This document shows positions 8,468-17,752 of a DNA stretch of 64,000 nt, one piece after another. The position numbers and the translations under genes are program-made. The notes below the pieces were generated by a model. It saw nothing but the letters and a program-made list of their open reading frames with translations. It was not told the DNA's origin and searched no databases. This DNA is from J027 sp965215855 (GTDB lineage: Bacteria; Chloroflexota; Anaerolineae; Aggregatilineales; J027), in the NCBI GenBank assembly GCA_965215855.1, contig CBDCER010000001.1:62001-126000 (forward strand), in the 5' to 3' direction. The stretch's first letter is position 1, and every line of letters starts with the position of its first letter.

Positions 8468-8529
8468 AAAACGCTTCCTTTGATAAACACTACGATGCAA
8501 GTCGATTGTTGCCTTCTATTGTGATGATC

Positions 8530-8538
8530 ATTATAGCA
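8530..8538 (-). promoter_or_regulatory. Extended -10 promoter TGC-TATAAT
   Basis: On the minus strand TGC (8538-8536) is followed by a perfect TATAAT (8535-8530), 62 bases before the start at 8467. No good -35 is seen, which is usual for the extended -10 type. Confidence 0.55.
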
Positions 8539-8562
8539 CTAAGCCAGGGCAGCTGGAGGGAT

Positions 8563-9675
8563 TTAGGGAGCGGTGGCGGCCAGGATCAGAGGGGCGATCA
8601 GCTCGCTCAATTGTTGGTTACCTGCGGGGGTTAAATGGACGGGGCTATCGGTGAATTCGTCAGGAGCAATGGTGTCCCATAAATCGTGGAAGGGCCAGCT
8701 GTTTTCTGCGGTGATTTGGGCGAGCAATTGGCGATAATCGTCGTAGACCCAGCGTGGGTAGAAGTAATTATAGCGGAGGTCGCTGTTTTCGCCGTCGCTG
8801 ATGAACATGGGTTCGTTGATGAGCAACATGGGAACATTACCGCGCCGCGCAAAGCCCGCCGCCAATACATCGAAGGCCAGCAATGTTTCATCAACTCGTT
8901 GCGGATCACGCCCTTTCCATTGGATGTTTTCATCGAAATCGGACTGCCGGAGTTGGTAGGTGTCGGGATAGTATTGGTCGATGCCAGTTGTCATCCACAT
9001 GACGCCATAGGTCTGCAATCGGAGCAAGTCGGCCAGGGCACGGCGTTGGCCGATTAGGGTTGTTTGTGGGAATTCGTATTCGATGAAGCGTGAATGGGTG
9101 GCGGGCAGGTCTAGGTCAAAACGCGTGATTAGGTCGCGGACGGTTGTGGGGTTGTTGTAGACCAGCGGCGACTCGATTTGTTCATGGCGCGGAAAAGACT
9201 CCAGAGTGCATAGCCAGATTATCAGGTCAACATCATAGTGCATAGCTTGATCGAGCAAGAGCAGGTCTTTGGTCAATGACATGGTGGGATAGCCCAGATT
9301 GTAGACACGAATCTGGTGACTATCAGGGGTGGACAAGTCGGCGGCGTTGAGGTGACCAGCCAGGGTATCTTGTGGCTCTAGCAGGAAGCCCCATACACTG
9401 GAGTCGCCGAGGAGAACCACGCGATATTCGTCGTCAGCTTTGGGGTGACTGATTTGGTGTGAGGCGAACATCGCGTTGAGATTGTTGAGGCTCAAGTTAT
9501 AGGAGAGCGCCGCGTTTTCGCTATAGGGCAGTCTTTCACGGCCTGGGAGGAGCCTGTTGTACACTGAGAGACGCCCCAATAAGGGGAGGGGATTTGTCAG
9601 TGCGAACAGCAGATTGCACGCGACCAACAGCATACCAGCTTTGACCAACACCCGCAGCAAAAAGCCTCGACTCAT
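8563..9675 (-). CDS. Membrane-anchored SGNH-type protein, AlgJ/DltD-like partner of the MBOAT
   Basis: A protein of 370 residues with one N-terminal membrane segment and an SGNH-like domain facing outward. Block I is VVLLGDSSVWG, and the C-terminal block reads DSPVHLTPAGN with the expected His. In alginate, cellulose and teichoic acid acylation systems a membrane-bound MBOAT protein hands an acyl group to such a periplasmic or extracellular SGNH protein. The ATG at 9675 overlaps the MBOAT stop (ATGA, 9672-9675), the strongest argument for this start and for joint function. Which polymer is acylated is not shown here. Confidence 0.82.
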   Translation of the reverse strand: MSRGFLLRVLVKAGMLLVACNLLFALTNPLPLLGRLSVYNRLLPGRERLPYSENAALSYNLSLNNLNAMFASHQISHPKADDEYRVVLLGDSSVWGFLLEPQDTLAGHLNAADLSTPDSHQIRVYNLGYPTMSLTKDLLLLDQAMHYDVDLIIWLCTLESFPRHEQIESPLVYNNPTTVRDLITRFDLDLPATHSRFIEYEFPQTTLIGQRRALADLLRLQTYGVMWMTTGIDQYYPDTYQLRQSDFDENIQWKGRDPQRVDETLLAFDVLAAGFARRGNVPMLLINEPMFISDGENSDLRYNYFYPRWVYDDYRQLLAQITAENSWPFHDLWDTIAPDEFTDSPVHLTPAGNQQLSELIAPLILAATAP

Positions 9676-11111
9676 GCCCAAACTCCCCACAATTTCAAAA
9701 ACACTTCACTGGCCGTCGTAGAGTCGGGCAAGCTGAACCAGACCCATCCTAACGCGACATATTGGAAGGTCAGGATATTGCCAACGACGGCCCATGCCTG
9801 TCGGCGGTGCGGGTGTTGTTGGAGGGCACGGTATTGTTGCCGGGTTCTATCGCTCCACAGTTTATGGATGAACAACCCGACGCCGTGCCACACGCCCCAA
9901 ATGAAAAAATTAACTGTAATGCCATGCCAAAGACCGATGATGGTCATGGTGGTGAGGTGGGCGGCGAACAATATCAAGCTAGGGTTGGGACGCGGTTTCA
10001 GGCGCAAGAGCGAGCGCGATAGTGGAAAGAAGATATAGAAGCGTACCCAATTGCTCAAGGTCATGTGCCAGTTTTGCCAGAAAGCAGTGATGTTGCTTCG
10101 GAAATAAGGGCGGTTGAAATTTTCGGGCAGGCGCACGCCTAATAGAACGCCGATACCAATTGCAATATCGGTATAGCCGCTGAAGTCTAAAAAGAGACGC
10201 CATGCGTAGAGATAGACGTGCAACCACAAGCCAGTTGTGCTGGTAATTTGGGATGCATTGGTGGCGTTGAGGGCAATCAGAGCCAGGGTATCGGCCAGGA
10301 CAAATTTCTTGAATACCCCAACGGCAATGCGTGTCAGGCCATCGCCCAGGCGTGGGGCGTGCCAGAGGCGCTGAGTCGATAGATCACGCAAATCGCCCAA
10401 GAAACGCTCGGCACGGTCAATGGGTCCGGCGGTGAGAGCCGGGAAGAATATGATATAGGTTAGATGTTCACGCAAGGAAAGGGTGGGTAGCTTCTGAGTT
10501 TGCCGATCGCGTAGCATGTGGAGCAGACGAAAGGCAACATAGGAGAAACCAAGCCATTGAATATCGGTGGCGTCAGCAAGATCGACAGATTGGCCGCTGA
10601 AACCGCGTAACCACTCGCTCAAGGCGATACTCAGCGTTTCGGCCTTCAATGTGACAAAGATGCCAACGACAAGCAAGATCATCAATAGTGGCAAGCGCCC
10701 CCAGCGGCGTTTGATGATGGTTAACAGGCCCAAAATGAAAGTGATGACGGCCAGCGAGAGCAATACCCAGACAATATCTGGGGGACGCGATGGTGTGGGG
10801 CGCAAGCTGGGCACGAGGTAGCGGGTACTGGTAATTGCAAATACGGTCAGGAGAGTGAGACCGAGCGCCAGGCTATCTTCGCGTTGATACTGGTACTCGG
10901 TGGCCCGAACCATTAACCAGACCAACACACTCAAGGCCAGGGTTGCGGTGGGGAGTGCAAAGTCGAGATAACGAATGCGCAACGCGGGTTGCAGCCAGTA
11001 TAGGGCGACAATACTGATGAGCATTAGACCCCAACTGCGGAGTCGTCCAGGGAGCAGCAAACTATAAAACAGTGCCCCGGTGCTTGCAATCAGGATTTGG
11101 GTCAATGTCAT
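9672..11111 (-). CDS. MBOAT family membrane O-acyltransferase
   Basis: A polytopic protein of about 479 residues with roughly ten or more membrane segments. The conserved MBOAT region is clear: HLTYIIFFPALTAGPIDRAERF, PYFRSNITAFWQNWHMTLSNW and the catalytic His in GLWHGITVNFFIWGVWHG. This is the AlgI/DltB type that moves acyl groups across the membrane for transfer to extracellular polysaccharide. ATG at 11111 is chosen because the extra upstream residues are polar and unlike a transmembrane protein start. Its stop overlaps the start of the SGNH gene by 4 bases. Confidence 0.9.
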   Translation of the reverse strand: MTLTQILIASTGALFYSLLLPGRLRSWGLMLISIVALYWLQPALRIRYLDFALPTATLALSVLVWLMVRATEYQYQREDSLALGLTLLTVFAITSTRYLVPSLRPTPSRPPDIVWVLLSLAVITFILGLLTIIKRRWGRLPLLMILLVVGIFVTLKAETLSIALSEWLRGFSGQSVDLADATDIQWLGFSYVAFRLLHMLRDRQTQKLPTLSLREHLTYIIFFPALTAGPIDRAERFLGDLRDLSTQRLWHAPRLGDGLTRIAVGVFKKFVLADTLALIALNATNASQITSTTGLWLHVYLYAWRLFLDFSGYTDIAIGIGVLLGVRLPENFNRPYFRSNITAFWQNWHMTLSNWVRFYIFFPLSRSLLRLKPRPNPSLILFAAHLTTMTIIGLWHGITVNFFIWGVWHGVGLFIHKLWSDRTRQQYRALQQHPHRRQAWAVVGNILTFQYVALGWVWFSLPDSTTASEVFLKLWGVWA

Positions 11112-11233
11112 CGGGCTGTGTTTCCTGGTTTGGCGTTGGCGAGTGAATATCTGTGAGTGACGGGGAGGGGTTGAGTTGCTCCCCGCCATTCATTACAACA
11201 TGATACAGTCGCTTTGTTAGCTCGATTGTTTTG

Positions 11234-12475
11234 CTACGCCTCGTCTTCGGCTGGCCCCAAGAAGGGGATTTCGCCCTTCGACCATGCCACCAATAACGGC
11301 ACGGCGATGAAGATTGATGAATAGGTACCACTGGTTAGGCCGACCAGCAAAATGACTACAAATTGCCGAATGGTCTCGCCACCAAACAGCACAATGGCGA
11401 TCATGACGAAGATGGCGTTTAGCTGAGTCGCCAGTGAACGGTGAACAGTTTCCAATACACTGCGATTGACAATCAGTTCGTAATTTTCGCCGCGACGACG
11501 TGGAATATTCTCACGGATGCGGTCAAAGACGACGATTGAGTCTTGCACTGAGAACCCGACAACCGTCAGCAGCGCCGTCAAAAAGAGCGCATCCACCTGC
11601 CAATCCAGGATCATCCCCATAATGGACATAACGCTGACCATTACCATAATGTCATGGACCATGGCGATGATGGCGCACGCGCCATAGCGAAAGGCATGAG
11701 GGACTTTGCGAAAAGCGAAGCGAATGAAGATCAAGATGACGCCAGCGGCAGCCAGAGTTGCCAGAAATGCCGCACGTGTGACTTCACTGCCAACGGATTC
11801 AGAGACCTGGGAAACATTGGTTGAAGCGCGATCTAGTTGGGCAATCTCAGTCTCCAGACGGTTTTCAATCTCGGTCACTTCCTCTGTTGTCAATTCGTTG
11901 GTGCGAACTGACCAACGGCTGCCGTCGGGATATTCAATAGCTTCAGATTGCAGAGATGCCATGTCGAACTCAAGGTCGCCCAGAGTTTCCACTGTGTTTT
12001 CGTTGGTCAATGCGGCGGTAATGTTCTCGGCGCTAACGGCGTCCTCAAATTGAAGAATGAGGATGCCCCCCCCTTCAACCTGGCGATCAATGCCGTTGGA
12101 CGATGCGACGTCATTAAGTGGGCCGACCTCGTCTTCCAATAAGGATAGTAGATTCTCGAATTCGATCTCTGACAACTGAGTCGCAGAATGGAGTGACCAA
12201 CGGCTGTCTTCAGGGAAATCGGTTTGCTCGACAGCACTGAGTTTCTGGACGATAATGTCATCCAGGTCGAAGTCTTTGAGGACATCGCGGATGGCTTGTT
12301 CGTCAACAGCTTCGCGGAATTGCAGCGATAGCAGTGTGCCACCTGTGAAGTCGATGCTTAATTGTAGTGGCGAGCCAGTAGAGAGGGTCGAAAAGATCAG
12401 GGTCGCTATGCCCGCCAGAATAATGAGGCCGGAGAAGATGAAATAGTACCGGCGGCGTTCTACCAGATTAAACAT
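11234..12475 (-). CDS. secF: Protein translocase subunit SecF with enlarged extracytoplasmic domain
   Basis: SecF works with SecD to drive late steps of protein export by proton flow. The first membrane segment (about 11-30) is followed by IDFTGGT (41-47), a SecF signature, and the C-terminal half has five membrane segments with SVQDSIVVFDRIREN. Length is 413 residues, roughly 100 more than usual. The excess is in the first extracytoplasmic domain, which appears duplicated: residues 50-120 and 139-214 align, with DSRWSLHSATQLSE matching GSRWSVRTNELTTE. It lies 18 bases after secD on the same strand. Confidence 0.95.
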   Translation of the reverse strand: MFNLVERRRYYFIFSGLIILAGIATLIFSTLSTGSPLQLSIDFTGGTLLSLQFREAVDEQAIRDVLKDFDLDDIIVQKLSAVEQTDFPEDSRWSLHSATQLSEIEFENLLSLLEDEVGPLNDVASSNGIDRQVEGGGILILQFEDAVSAENITAALTNENTVETLGDLEFDMASLQSEAIEYPDGSRWSVRTNELTTEEVTEIENRLETEIAQLDRASTNVSQVSESVGSEVTRAAFLATLAAAGVILIFIRFAFRKVPHAFRYGACAIIAMVHDIMVMVSVMSIMGMILDWQVDALFLTALLTVVGFSVQDSIVVFDRIRENIPRRRGENYELIVNRSVLETVHRSLATQLNAIFVMIAIVLFGGETIRQFVVILLVGLTSGTYSSIFIAVPLLVAWSKGEIPFLGPAEDEA

Positions 12476-12493
12476 GGGATTGTGTCTCCTCTC

Positions 12494-14014
12494 CTATGCG
12501 CCCATCAAGCGGGTATTTTTGCGAAGGATGTCGCCAAACAGATCCAAAATGAGTGACAGCCAGGTGCGGGTGACGATGATGGCTGTGAACAGGTTGATGG
12601 ACAACCCCAGGAACAGGGTGATGGCGAAACCCTGCACGGCGCTGGCTCCGAAAGTGCGTCCGAAGAAGAACAGAATGACGCAGATAATCATGGTTGACAG
12701 GTTGGAGTCACGGATGGAGATCCAAGCACGTTCAAAACCTAGTTCAACTGAACGATCCAGCTTCTTGCCACTGCGGAGTTCTTCTTTCATGCGTTCAAAA
12801 ATGAGGATGTTGCCATCGACGGCTGTGCCGATGGAGATTAGAAAGCCAGTGATGGCGGGTAGGGTGAGCGTGACCGGGATGGCCTTGTAAAGCGCGAAGT
12901 TGATGGCGGAAAAAACCAGCAAGGCTAACGCGGCGGCGATACCTGGCACGCGATAGTAGATCATCATGAAGAGCAATACCACGATGACACCAATGACACC
13001 AGCCCGAATGGAGCGATTGATCGAGATTTCGCCCAGGGTGGGGCCAATCTGATCGAAGGCTTCAACTTCCAGTGGAACAGGCAACGAACCGTAGCGCAAT
13101 TGCACGGCCAGCGAACGGGCTTCGTCACGGGTGAATGTGCCGCTGATGGACCCTGTGCCCGTGATAGACCCCTGGATCACTGGAGCCGACAGCACGACGC
13201 CGTCCAGCACAATCGCCATCGGTTGCCCGACGTTAGCGGCAGTGTGGGCGCCGAAGATGTCGTCACCTTCGTCGGTGAGGGTGAAATTTACCTGCCAGCG
13301 GTTTGAGTTGGGGTCAATAACCGCAACGGCATCATCCAAGCCACTACCGGTCATGACAGTGTGGAAAGCCGGGCCATCGGATGTGCCATCTCGCCCGACG
13401 GGCTGCCCATTGGCACATTCCGAGATGTTGCTGTCGTCCTGAGCTATGGCGGGCATGGCTTGGGGTGGGATTGTTTTGCCGAAGATGCGTTGCGTGGCGG
13501 CAGGGGCTTCATCAACGGGAGTTTCGGCAGGTTGCTCATCGGTGGTTTCGCCCTGACTGGCACGTTCGCGCGATTCCGCGATTTCCTGTTGTCTGTCGGT
13601 GATAACGCAATCGCCCTCGTTGATGACGGTGGGCAAGTTGGCGAAATCTACGAATTCGAGCAGGCCGGTTTCCTGTACAGTCTGGAGGGCTAGCTCGCGG
13701 TCACTGACGCCGGGTAGCTCGACGATGATGCGGCTGCCACTCAACTGCACGTTGGCTTCCGTCAGACCCAGGCCATTGACACGGCGCTCAATGATGTCGC
13801 GAGCCACGTCCATTTCGGCTTCATCGACGTCGGCGTCATCAAGAGCCGCTCGCAACAGAACGCGCGAGCCACCTTTGAGATCAAGACCCTGGATGACTTT
13901 GAAGTCTCTGTCAATTCCGGCGGCATGAATGCCGGGGTTATTGGGTAAATCTATCCATACAGAAACAATGGTGATGACAAGAATCACCACCAACCAGAAA
14001 CGGTATTGGGACAT
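12494..14014 (-). CDS. secD: Protein translocase subunit SecD
   Basis: A protein of 506 residues with one N-terminal membrane segment, a large extracytoplasmic domain and five C-terminal membrane segments. The SecD signature IQGLDLKGGSRVLL follows the first segment, and the membrane part contains GTAVDGNILIFERMKEE. The extracytoplasmic domain has a low-complexity insertion rich in Glu, Thr and Pro (about residues 160-195). It partners SecF encoded just downstream. The usual order yajC-secD-secF is kept but is interrupted by the gene at 14118. Confidence 0.96.
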   Translation of the reverse strand: MSQYRFWLVVILVITIVSVWIDLPNNPGIHAAGIDRDFKVIQGLDLKGGSRVLLRAALDDADVDEAEMDVARDIIERRVNGLGLTEANVQLSGSRIIVELPGVSDRELALQTVQETGLLEFVDFANLPTVINEGDCVITDRQQEIAESRERASQGETTDEQPAETPVDEAPAATQRIFGKTIPPQAMPAIAQDDSNISECANGQPVGRDGTSDGPAFHTVMTGSGLDDAVAVIDPNSNRWQVNFTLTDEGDDIFGAHTAANVGQPMAIVLDGVVLSAPVIQGSITGTGSISGTFTRDEARSLAVQLRYGSLPVPLEVEAFDQIGPTLGEISINRSIRAGVIGVIVVLLFMMIYYRVPGIAAALALLVFSAINFALYKAIPVTLTLPAITGFLISIGTAVDGNILIFERMKEELRSGKKLDRSVELGFERAWISIRDSNLSTMIICVILFFFGRTFGASAVQGFAITLFLGLSINLFTAIIVTRTWLSLILDLFGDILRKNTRLMGA

Positions 14015-14117
14015 AAATTATTATCCTCGATCCGGGTTGTAAATTCTTGGTACAGCGGTGAAAAATGTTACCATCAGTGAAATCTTTTGCCAATGGGAGA
14101 TAATCATTGGGAACGAT

Positions 14118-14690
14118 TCATTCCACCACCACAGATTGCATTTGCGCCGCCAGACTATCAATGTCGGTGCTGTTTTGTGTCATGATTTCGGCCAGCACGG
14201 CTATATCTGCTTTATCCTTCGCTCTGGGGATCCATGCAGGATTCATATATTCGGGATGCGTTTTTAGGGCATATTGGAACTCTGGGCGGACAGAGTGTAG
14301 TTGTATCCCCATGAAATCTATGATTTCGTTGTTTAACCATTTGTGCGTAAATGAGATATAGCCTTTTGGTCCGTTGTGATGCCATATTGCGACATCACCT
14401 TCGATATCCAGGCAGCCGAGATGTATCTTAATGTCATCATCGGTGGCCTTCAGATCGCCATTTTCCAGGATACGGGTATGCCAGTCGTTATTCTTCAGTA
14501 GTAGTTCTATTGAGGGAAGGAAATTGTACAAATCGACAATCAGATGTTCAGTGTCTTCATGTTCTCGTAGAAGTTTTCCAGAATATATATCAGCGACGAA
14601 GCCACCCCATACATAGGCCACGGTTCCTACGCTTTGCGCGATAACTTCAACAAGCGCCAGAGCGTTGAGGTTACGCTGATTCTTGCTCAT
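14118..14690 (-). CDS. Nucleotidyltransferase-like protein inserted between yajC and secD
   Basis: A protein of 190 residues. The stretch WGGFVADIYSGKLLREHEDTEH resembles, in pattern, the start of aminoglycoside-type nucleotidyltransferases (GGWxxDxxxGRxTRxHxDxD). The Asp-x-Asp pair that binds metal appears as D-x-E, so activity is possible but not certain. The rest (DWHTR, FTHKWLNNEIIDFMG, a C-terminal helical part) fits a small nucleotidyltransferase-fold protein. The bases are more AT-rich than in the flanking sec genes, which suggests later arrival. It overlaps the end of yajC by 20 bases, so it is translated from the yajC transcript. The substrate is unknown. Confidence 0.65.
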   Translation of the reverse strand: MSKNQRNLNALALVEVIAQSVGTVAYVWGGFVADIYSGKLLREHEDTEHLIVDLYNFLPSIELLLKNNDWHTRILENGDLKATDDDIKIHLGCLDIEGDVAIWHHNGPKGYISFTHKWLNNEIIDFMGIQLHSVRPEFQYALKTHPEYMNPAWIPRAKDKADIAVLAEIMTQNSTDIDSLAAQMQSVVVE

Positions 14691-15018
14691 CTGTCACCGT
14701 ACTCGTTGGCTCTGGGATACCCTGGGCGATGCGAATGTTGCGAGCCAGTTCATCGGGATCGTAGGGGCGTTGGAGGGCGGCGGCCAGGATGCGGACCTCG
14801 AGGTTGTCGGCCAGACGCAGGCGAGCGACACCGACTTCGACATCGAGTTCTGTGATGGTTCCGATTAAGCCACCATAGGTAATCACTTCATCACCGACAT
14901 CAAGCGTTTGGAGATATTGGATGTGTTTTTTGTAGTCCCGTTGTTTCGGGAAGGTGAAAAGTGCCCAATAGGCGGTGATGATGATCAGGATGATGGCGAG
15001 GCCGAAGATATAATCCAT
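14671..15018 (-). CDS. yajC: Preprotein translocase subunit YajC
   Basis: A protein of 115 residues with one N-terminal membrane helix and the YajC core: FPKQRDYKKHIQYLQTL then VGDEVITYGGLIGTI. It joins SecDF in the holotranslocon. The acidic tail after about residue 95 is not conserved in the family. It is the first gene of the set yajC, 14118, secD, secF, and an extended -10 element (TGC-TATATT) lies at 15059-15067. Confidence 0.93.
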   Translation of the reverse strand: MDYIFGLAIILIIITAYWALFTFPKQRDYKKHIQYLQTLDVGDEVITYGGLIGTITELDVEVGVARLRLADNLEVRILAAALQRPYDPDELARNIRIAQGIPEPTSTVTDEQESA

Positions 15019-15058
15019 TCAGGTATTGCTCCTTATGAAAGCCGGTTCCAATATTTTC

Positions 15059-15067
15059 AATATAGCA
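15059..15067 (-). promoter_or_regulatory. Extended -10 promoter TGC-TATATT for yajC-secDF
   Basis: Minus-strand TGC (15067-15065) followed by TATATT (15064-15059), 41 bases before the yajC ATG. Confidence 0.45.
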
Positions 15068-15206
15068 AATCGTGGACCGGATTGTAGTATCTTGATGAGT
15101 ATAGCGCGGGCTATCGAAAAGTATATGTTCGATTCGGGTGATTTTGTGATAACATCCAATCCGGTTCTAACAGAACGAGATTATAGATGGAAAGATATAG
15201 ACACTT

Positions 15207-15941
15207 ATGCGAGTGATAACTCATGAAGCGGTAATTCAACGCAATCGGCGGATTGCCCAATATAGCTTTATTTTCAGTCTGGTGGCGTTGTTGGCGGCGT
15301 TCTTGTTTGGCAATAGCTTGGCGGCCAGCAATGAGTCGGTGGCATTTTACTTTAACTGTGGTGTGCTGCCCACCTTATTTTTGATTATCCTGTTTTCGGT
15401 GCGAATGGCGAATAGCTGGATACGGGAGCCTGTGCCCTGGGAAGCATTGCAAGAGGGCTTGCGGGGTCTCAGTTCTAAGGCGACACTGTATCATTTTGTG
15501 TTGCCAGGCCGCCATGTGTTGCTGAGTCCGATGGGCGTATATGTGTTGTATCCGCTGTTTCATGATCGGTTGATTGTGGTGAAGGATGATCGATGGTCGA
15601 TGCCGGGAGGCATTTTATCGCGGATTCTGACGTTTATGCGGCAAGAAGGACTTCGTAATCCAACAGCAGAAGCGCAGGCGGAAGCACAGGCGTTGCAAAA
15701 GTATTTTGACAATAAATTTCCGGAGTTTGCGATGGAAGTACATCCGATCATCGTGTTTACCAGTCCGGGGGCGCAGGCATCGCTGGAAGGCGACCAGAGT
15801 GTGCCGGTGACGTTTGCATTGGGGGAACATGATCCATCTTTGAAAGGATATCTGAAATCGCTGAAGGATCGTGAACGGCCTACATTGAGCGAGGAGCAGG
15901 TGGAACGGCTGGATAGTGAACTGATCTATCTTACTGATTGA
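15207..15941 (+). CDS. Membrane protein with NERD-like (nuclease-related) region
   Basis: A protein of 244 residues. Two membrane helices (about residues 20-42 and 48-68) are followed by a cytoplasmic domain that contains HVLLSPMGVYVLYP, a pattern like the core strand of NERD domains, and later MEVHPIIVFTSPGAQASL. The complete nuclease-like catalytic set is not obvious, so an enzymatic role is uncertain. The stop is followed within 6 bases by the start of the glycosyltransferase gene, so the two are probably one operon. Confidence 0.7.
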   Translation: MRVITHEAVIQRNRRIAQYSFIFSLVALLAAFLFGNSLAASNESVAFYFNCGVLPTLFLIILFSVRMANSWIREPVPWEALQEGLRGLSSKATLYHFVLPGRHVLLSPMGVYVLYPLFHDRLIVVKDDRWSMPGGILSRILTFMRQEGLRNPTAEAQAEAQALQKYFDNKFPEFAMEVHPIIVFTSPGAQASLEGDQSVPVTFALGEHDPSLKGYLKSLKDRERPTLSEEQVERLDSELIYLTD

Positions 15942-15946
15942 TCCGC

Positions 15947-17752
15947 ATGAACAGACAAACCTTGGCATGGATGGGGGTGGCCCTGCTGTTGTTGGGCGTG
16001 TTTGCATTGCGGGTTTACCGGTTGAATGCGGTTGATCTGCGGGGGGATGAAGCATTTACCGCCGTGCATTGGACGACCACGCCGCTGACGGATGACTGGT
16101 TGGAGCTGATTAAGACCGAAGCTCATCCGCCGGGGGCGTTTTTCGCGTATTGGGGGTGGCGCGAACTCGTTGGTGAGTCAGCGTTTGCATTGCGATCATT
16201 GCCAGTCTTCAGCGGGGTTGTTGGGGCGGCAGCAGCTATGGCGTTGGCCCGGCGTTGGCTCGGTGACTGGCGGTTGGTGGGGATGGCGGCGACGTTGTGG
16301 GCATTCAATCCATTCTTGATCTGGCACGCGCAGGACGCCCGAATGTATAGCACTGTGGCTGCGTTGACGCCATTGACGTTCTACTGGCTGGTTCGGGCGC
16401 TGGATCAACCCCAACAATGGCGTGGTTGGCGACCTTATATTGTGTTACAAACGGCGGGCATATACCTTTATTTCTTCGAGGTATTTTCAGTAGCAACCCA
16501 GGTCATCTATTTCTTGACATTTCGACAGCGCAGGGTGTTGACGGCGGCACTGCGAGCCTGGGTTATGGTCGGGGCGCTATGTCTGCCGGTAGCGGGGCAG
16601 ATCTATTGGCTGATGTTTGAGGCCGAGTATCAGGGAACGGCGGCGCGGGCCGATTTGGGCATATTATTTGAGCGATTTATTCCTACGTTGTTGTTTGGCG
16701 AGAATATCGTATTGCTGGGAGTTGGTTTAGGATTGTTCGCGGCCTTTAGTATAGGACTGATGATGATAAAGCGGCGCGAGGCGTGGTTGTTGACCGCATG
16801 GGTTGTTGTACCCCTGATTGCGTTGTACCTGGCGGCTCATGCAGCAAGCATCTTCCGCCCGCGTTATGTTATTCAGGCGATTCCGGCGTTGATTTTGGGA
16901 TTACTGATGCTGGGTTACTCAATTGGTAGTCGTTTGAGTCCGAAGTTGGGTATCTATGTGGCGGCAGGCGTTGTGGCGATTGTGGGGAGTATCTCGGCGG
17001 TAGAGGTGGTTGATTACTTCTACAACGATCCGCCGAAAGCACCTGATTGGGAAGGGTTGACTGGCTATTTGGAAGCTCGGACGACTACCCATGATTTGGT
17101 GCTGGCAGGGCAGCCGGATCCTGCGTTGGAATACTACTATCGTGGGCCGGGCATGGTGCAATATATTCCAGTGGATAATACGAATCCGACAGGCGCATTT
17201 GCCGATATGCTGCCGACTTATGATGGTATTTTTGTGTTGAGTGGTGAGCGAACTGGCGATGCTACACGCTATTTTGCAGAAAACGCTCAACATATCCCTG
17301 GCGACCAATGGCCGGGCGTGGTGCAGTATCGTCCCTGGACGGTTGATGCCCGCGAGATACAGCAGCCGATGGATGTGCAGTATGCGGATGTCGCCATATT
17401 GCGGGGATATACGGTGCAGAGGGATAGCGTGGTGATGCTGTATTGGGAGCCGCTGCGACGTACTGAAGTTGATCATAGTATTTTGCTGCATCTGGAAGCT
17501 GGCGATGGTCGGGTGGTGGCGTTGGATCATGGGGTAGCGGGGGCAGTGATTTCTACACGGGAATGGGAACCAGGCGTTTTATACCGTGATCCAGTGGCGT
17601 TGCCAGTGGAGTTGGAAACTGGACGCTACCTGGTTCGCGTCGGTTTATATGAAACAGGTAATCCTGACAACAAAATACCGCTGGCCGGTGTGGATGCCGA
17701 GCGGCAGTATCAGGGACGTTATGTGATTGGGGAGTTAAGCATCAAGCGGTAG
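15947..17752 (+). CDS. GT39/ArnT-like membrane glycosyltransferase
   Basis: A protein of about 601 residues with about ten membrane helices and a C-terminal soluble domain (from about residue 360). The first loop shows the GT-C signature, DLRGDEAF followed by TEAHPPGAF, and a later NPFLIWHAQDARMYS is typical of the lipid-phosphate-sugar-dependent glycosyltransferases in Chloroflexota and Cyanobacteria. It probably transfers a sugar from a polyprenyl carrier to a protein or glycan outside the membrane. The ATG at 15947 is preferred over the TTG at 15938, which overlaps the preceding stop. It ends 11 bases inside the convergent SRPBCC gene. Confidence 0.85.
   Translation: MNRQTLAWMGVALLLLGVFALRVYRLNAVDLRGDEAFTAVHWTTTPLTDDWLELIKTEAHPPGAFFAYWGWRELVGESAFALRSLPVFSGVVGAAAAMALARRWLGDWRLVGMAATLWAFNPFLIWHAQDARMYSTVAALTPLTFYWLVRALDQPQQWRGWRPYIVLQTAGIYLYFFEVFSVATQVIYFLTFRQRRVLTAALRAWVMVGALCLPVAGQIYWLMFEAEYQGTAARADLGILFERFIPTLLFGENIVLLGVGLGLFAAFSIGLMMIKRREAWLLTAWVVVPLIALYLAAHAASIFRPRYVIQAIPALILGLLMLGYSIGSRLSPKLGIYVAAGVVAIVGSISAVEVVDYFYNDPPKAPDWEGLTGYLEARTTTHDLVLAGQPDPALEYYYRGPGMVQYIPVDNTNPTGAFADMLPTYDGIFVLSGERTGDATRYFAENAQHIPGDQWPGVVQYRPWTVDAREIQQPMDVQYADVAILRGYTVQRDSVVMLYWEPLRRTEVDHSILLHLEAGDGRVVALDHGVAGAVISTREWEPGVLYRDPVALPVELETGRYLVRVGLYETGNPDNKIPLAGVDAERQYQGRYVIGELSIKR

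Noticed and set aside
15026..15226. Short plus-strand frame in the gap between yajC and the NERD-like gene
   Set aside because: No ribosome binding site, overlap with the next gene, and overlap with the yajC promoter.
16919..17530. Open frame of 203 codons opposite the glycosyltransferase gene
   Set aside because: The composition is that of an antisense frame, and there is no ribosome binding site.
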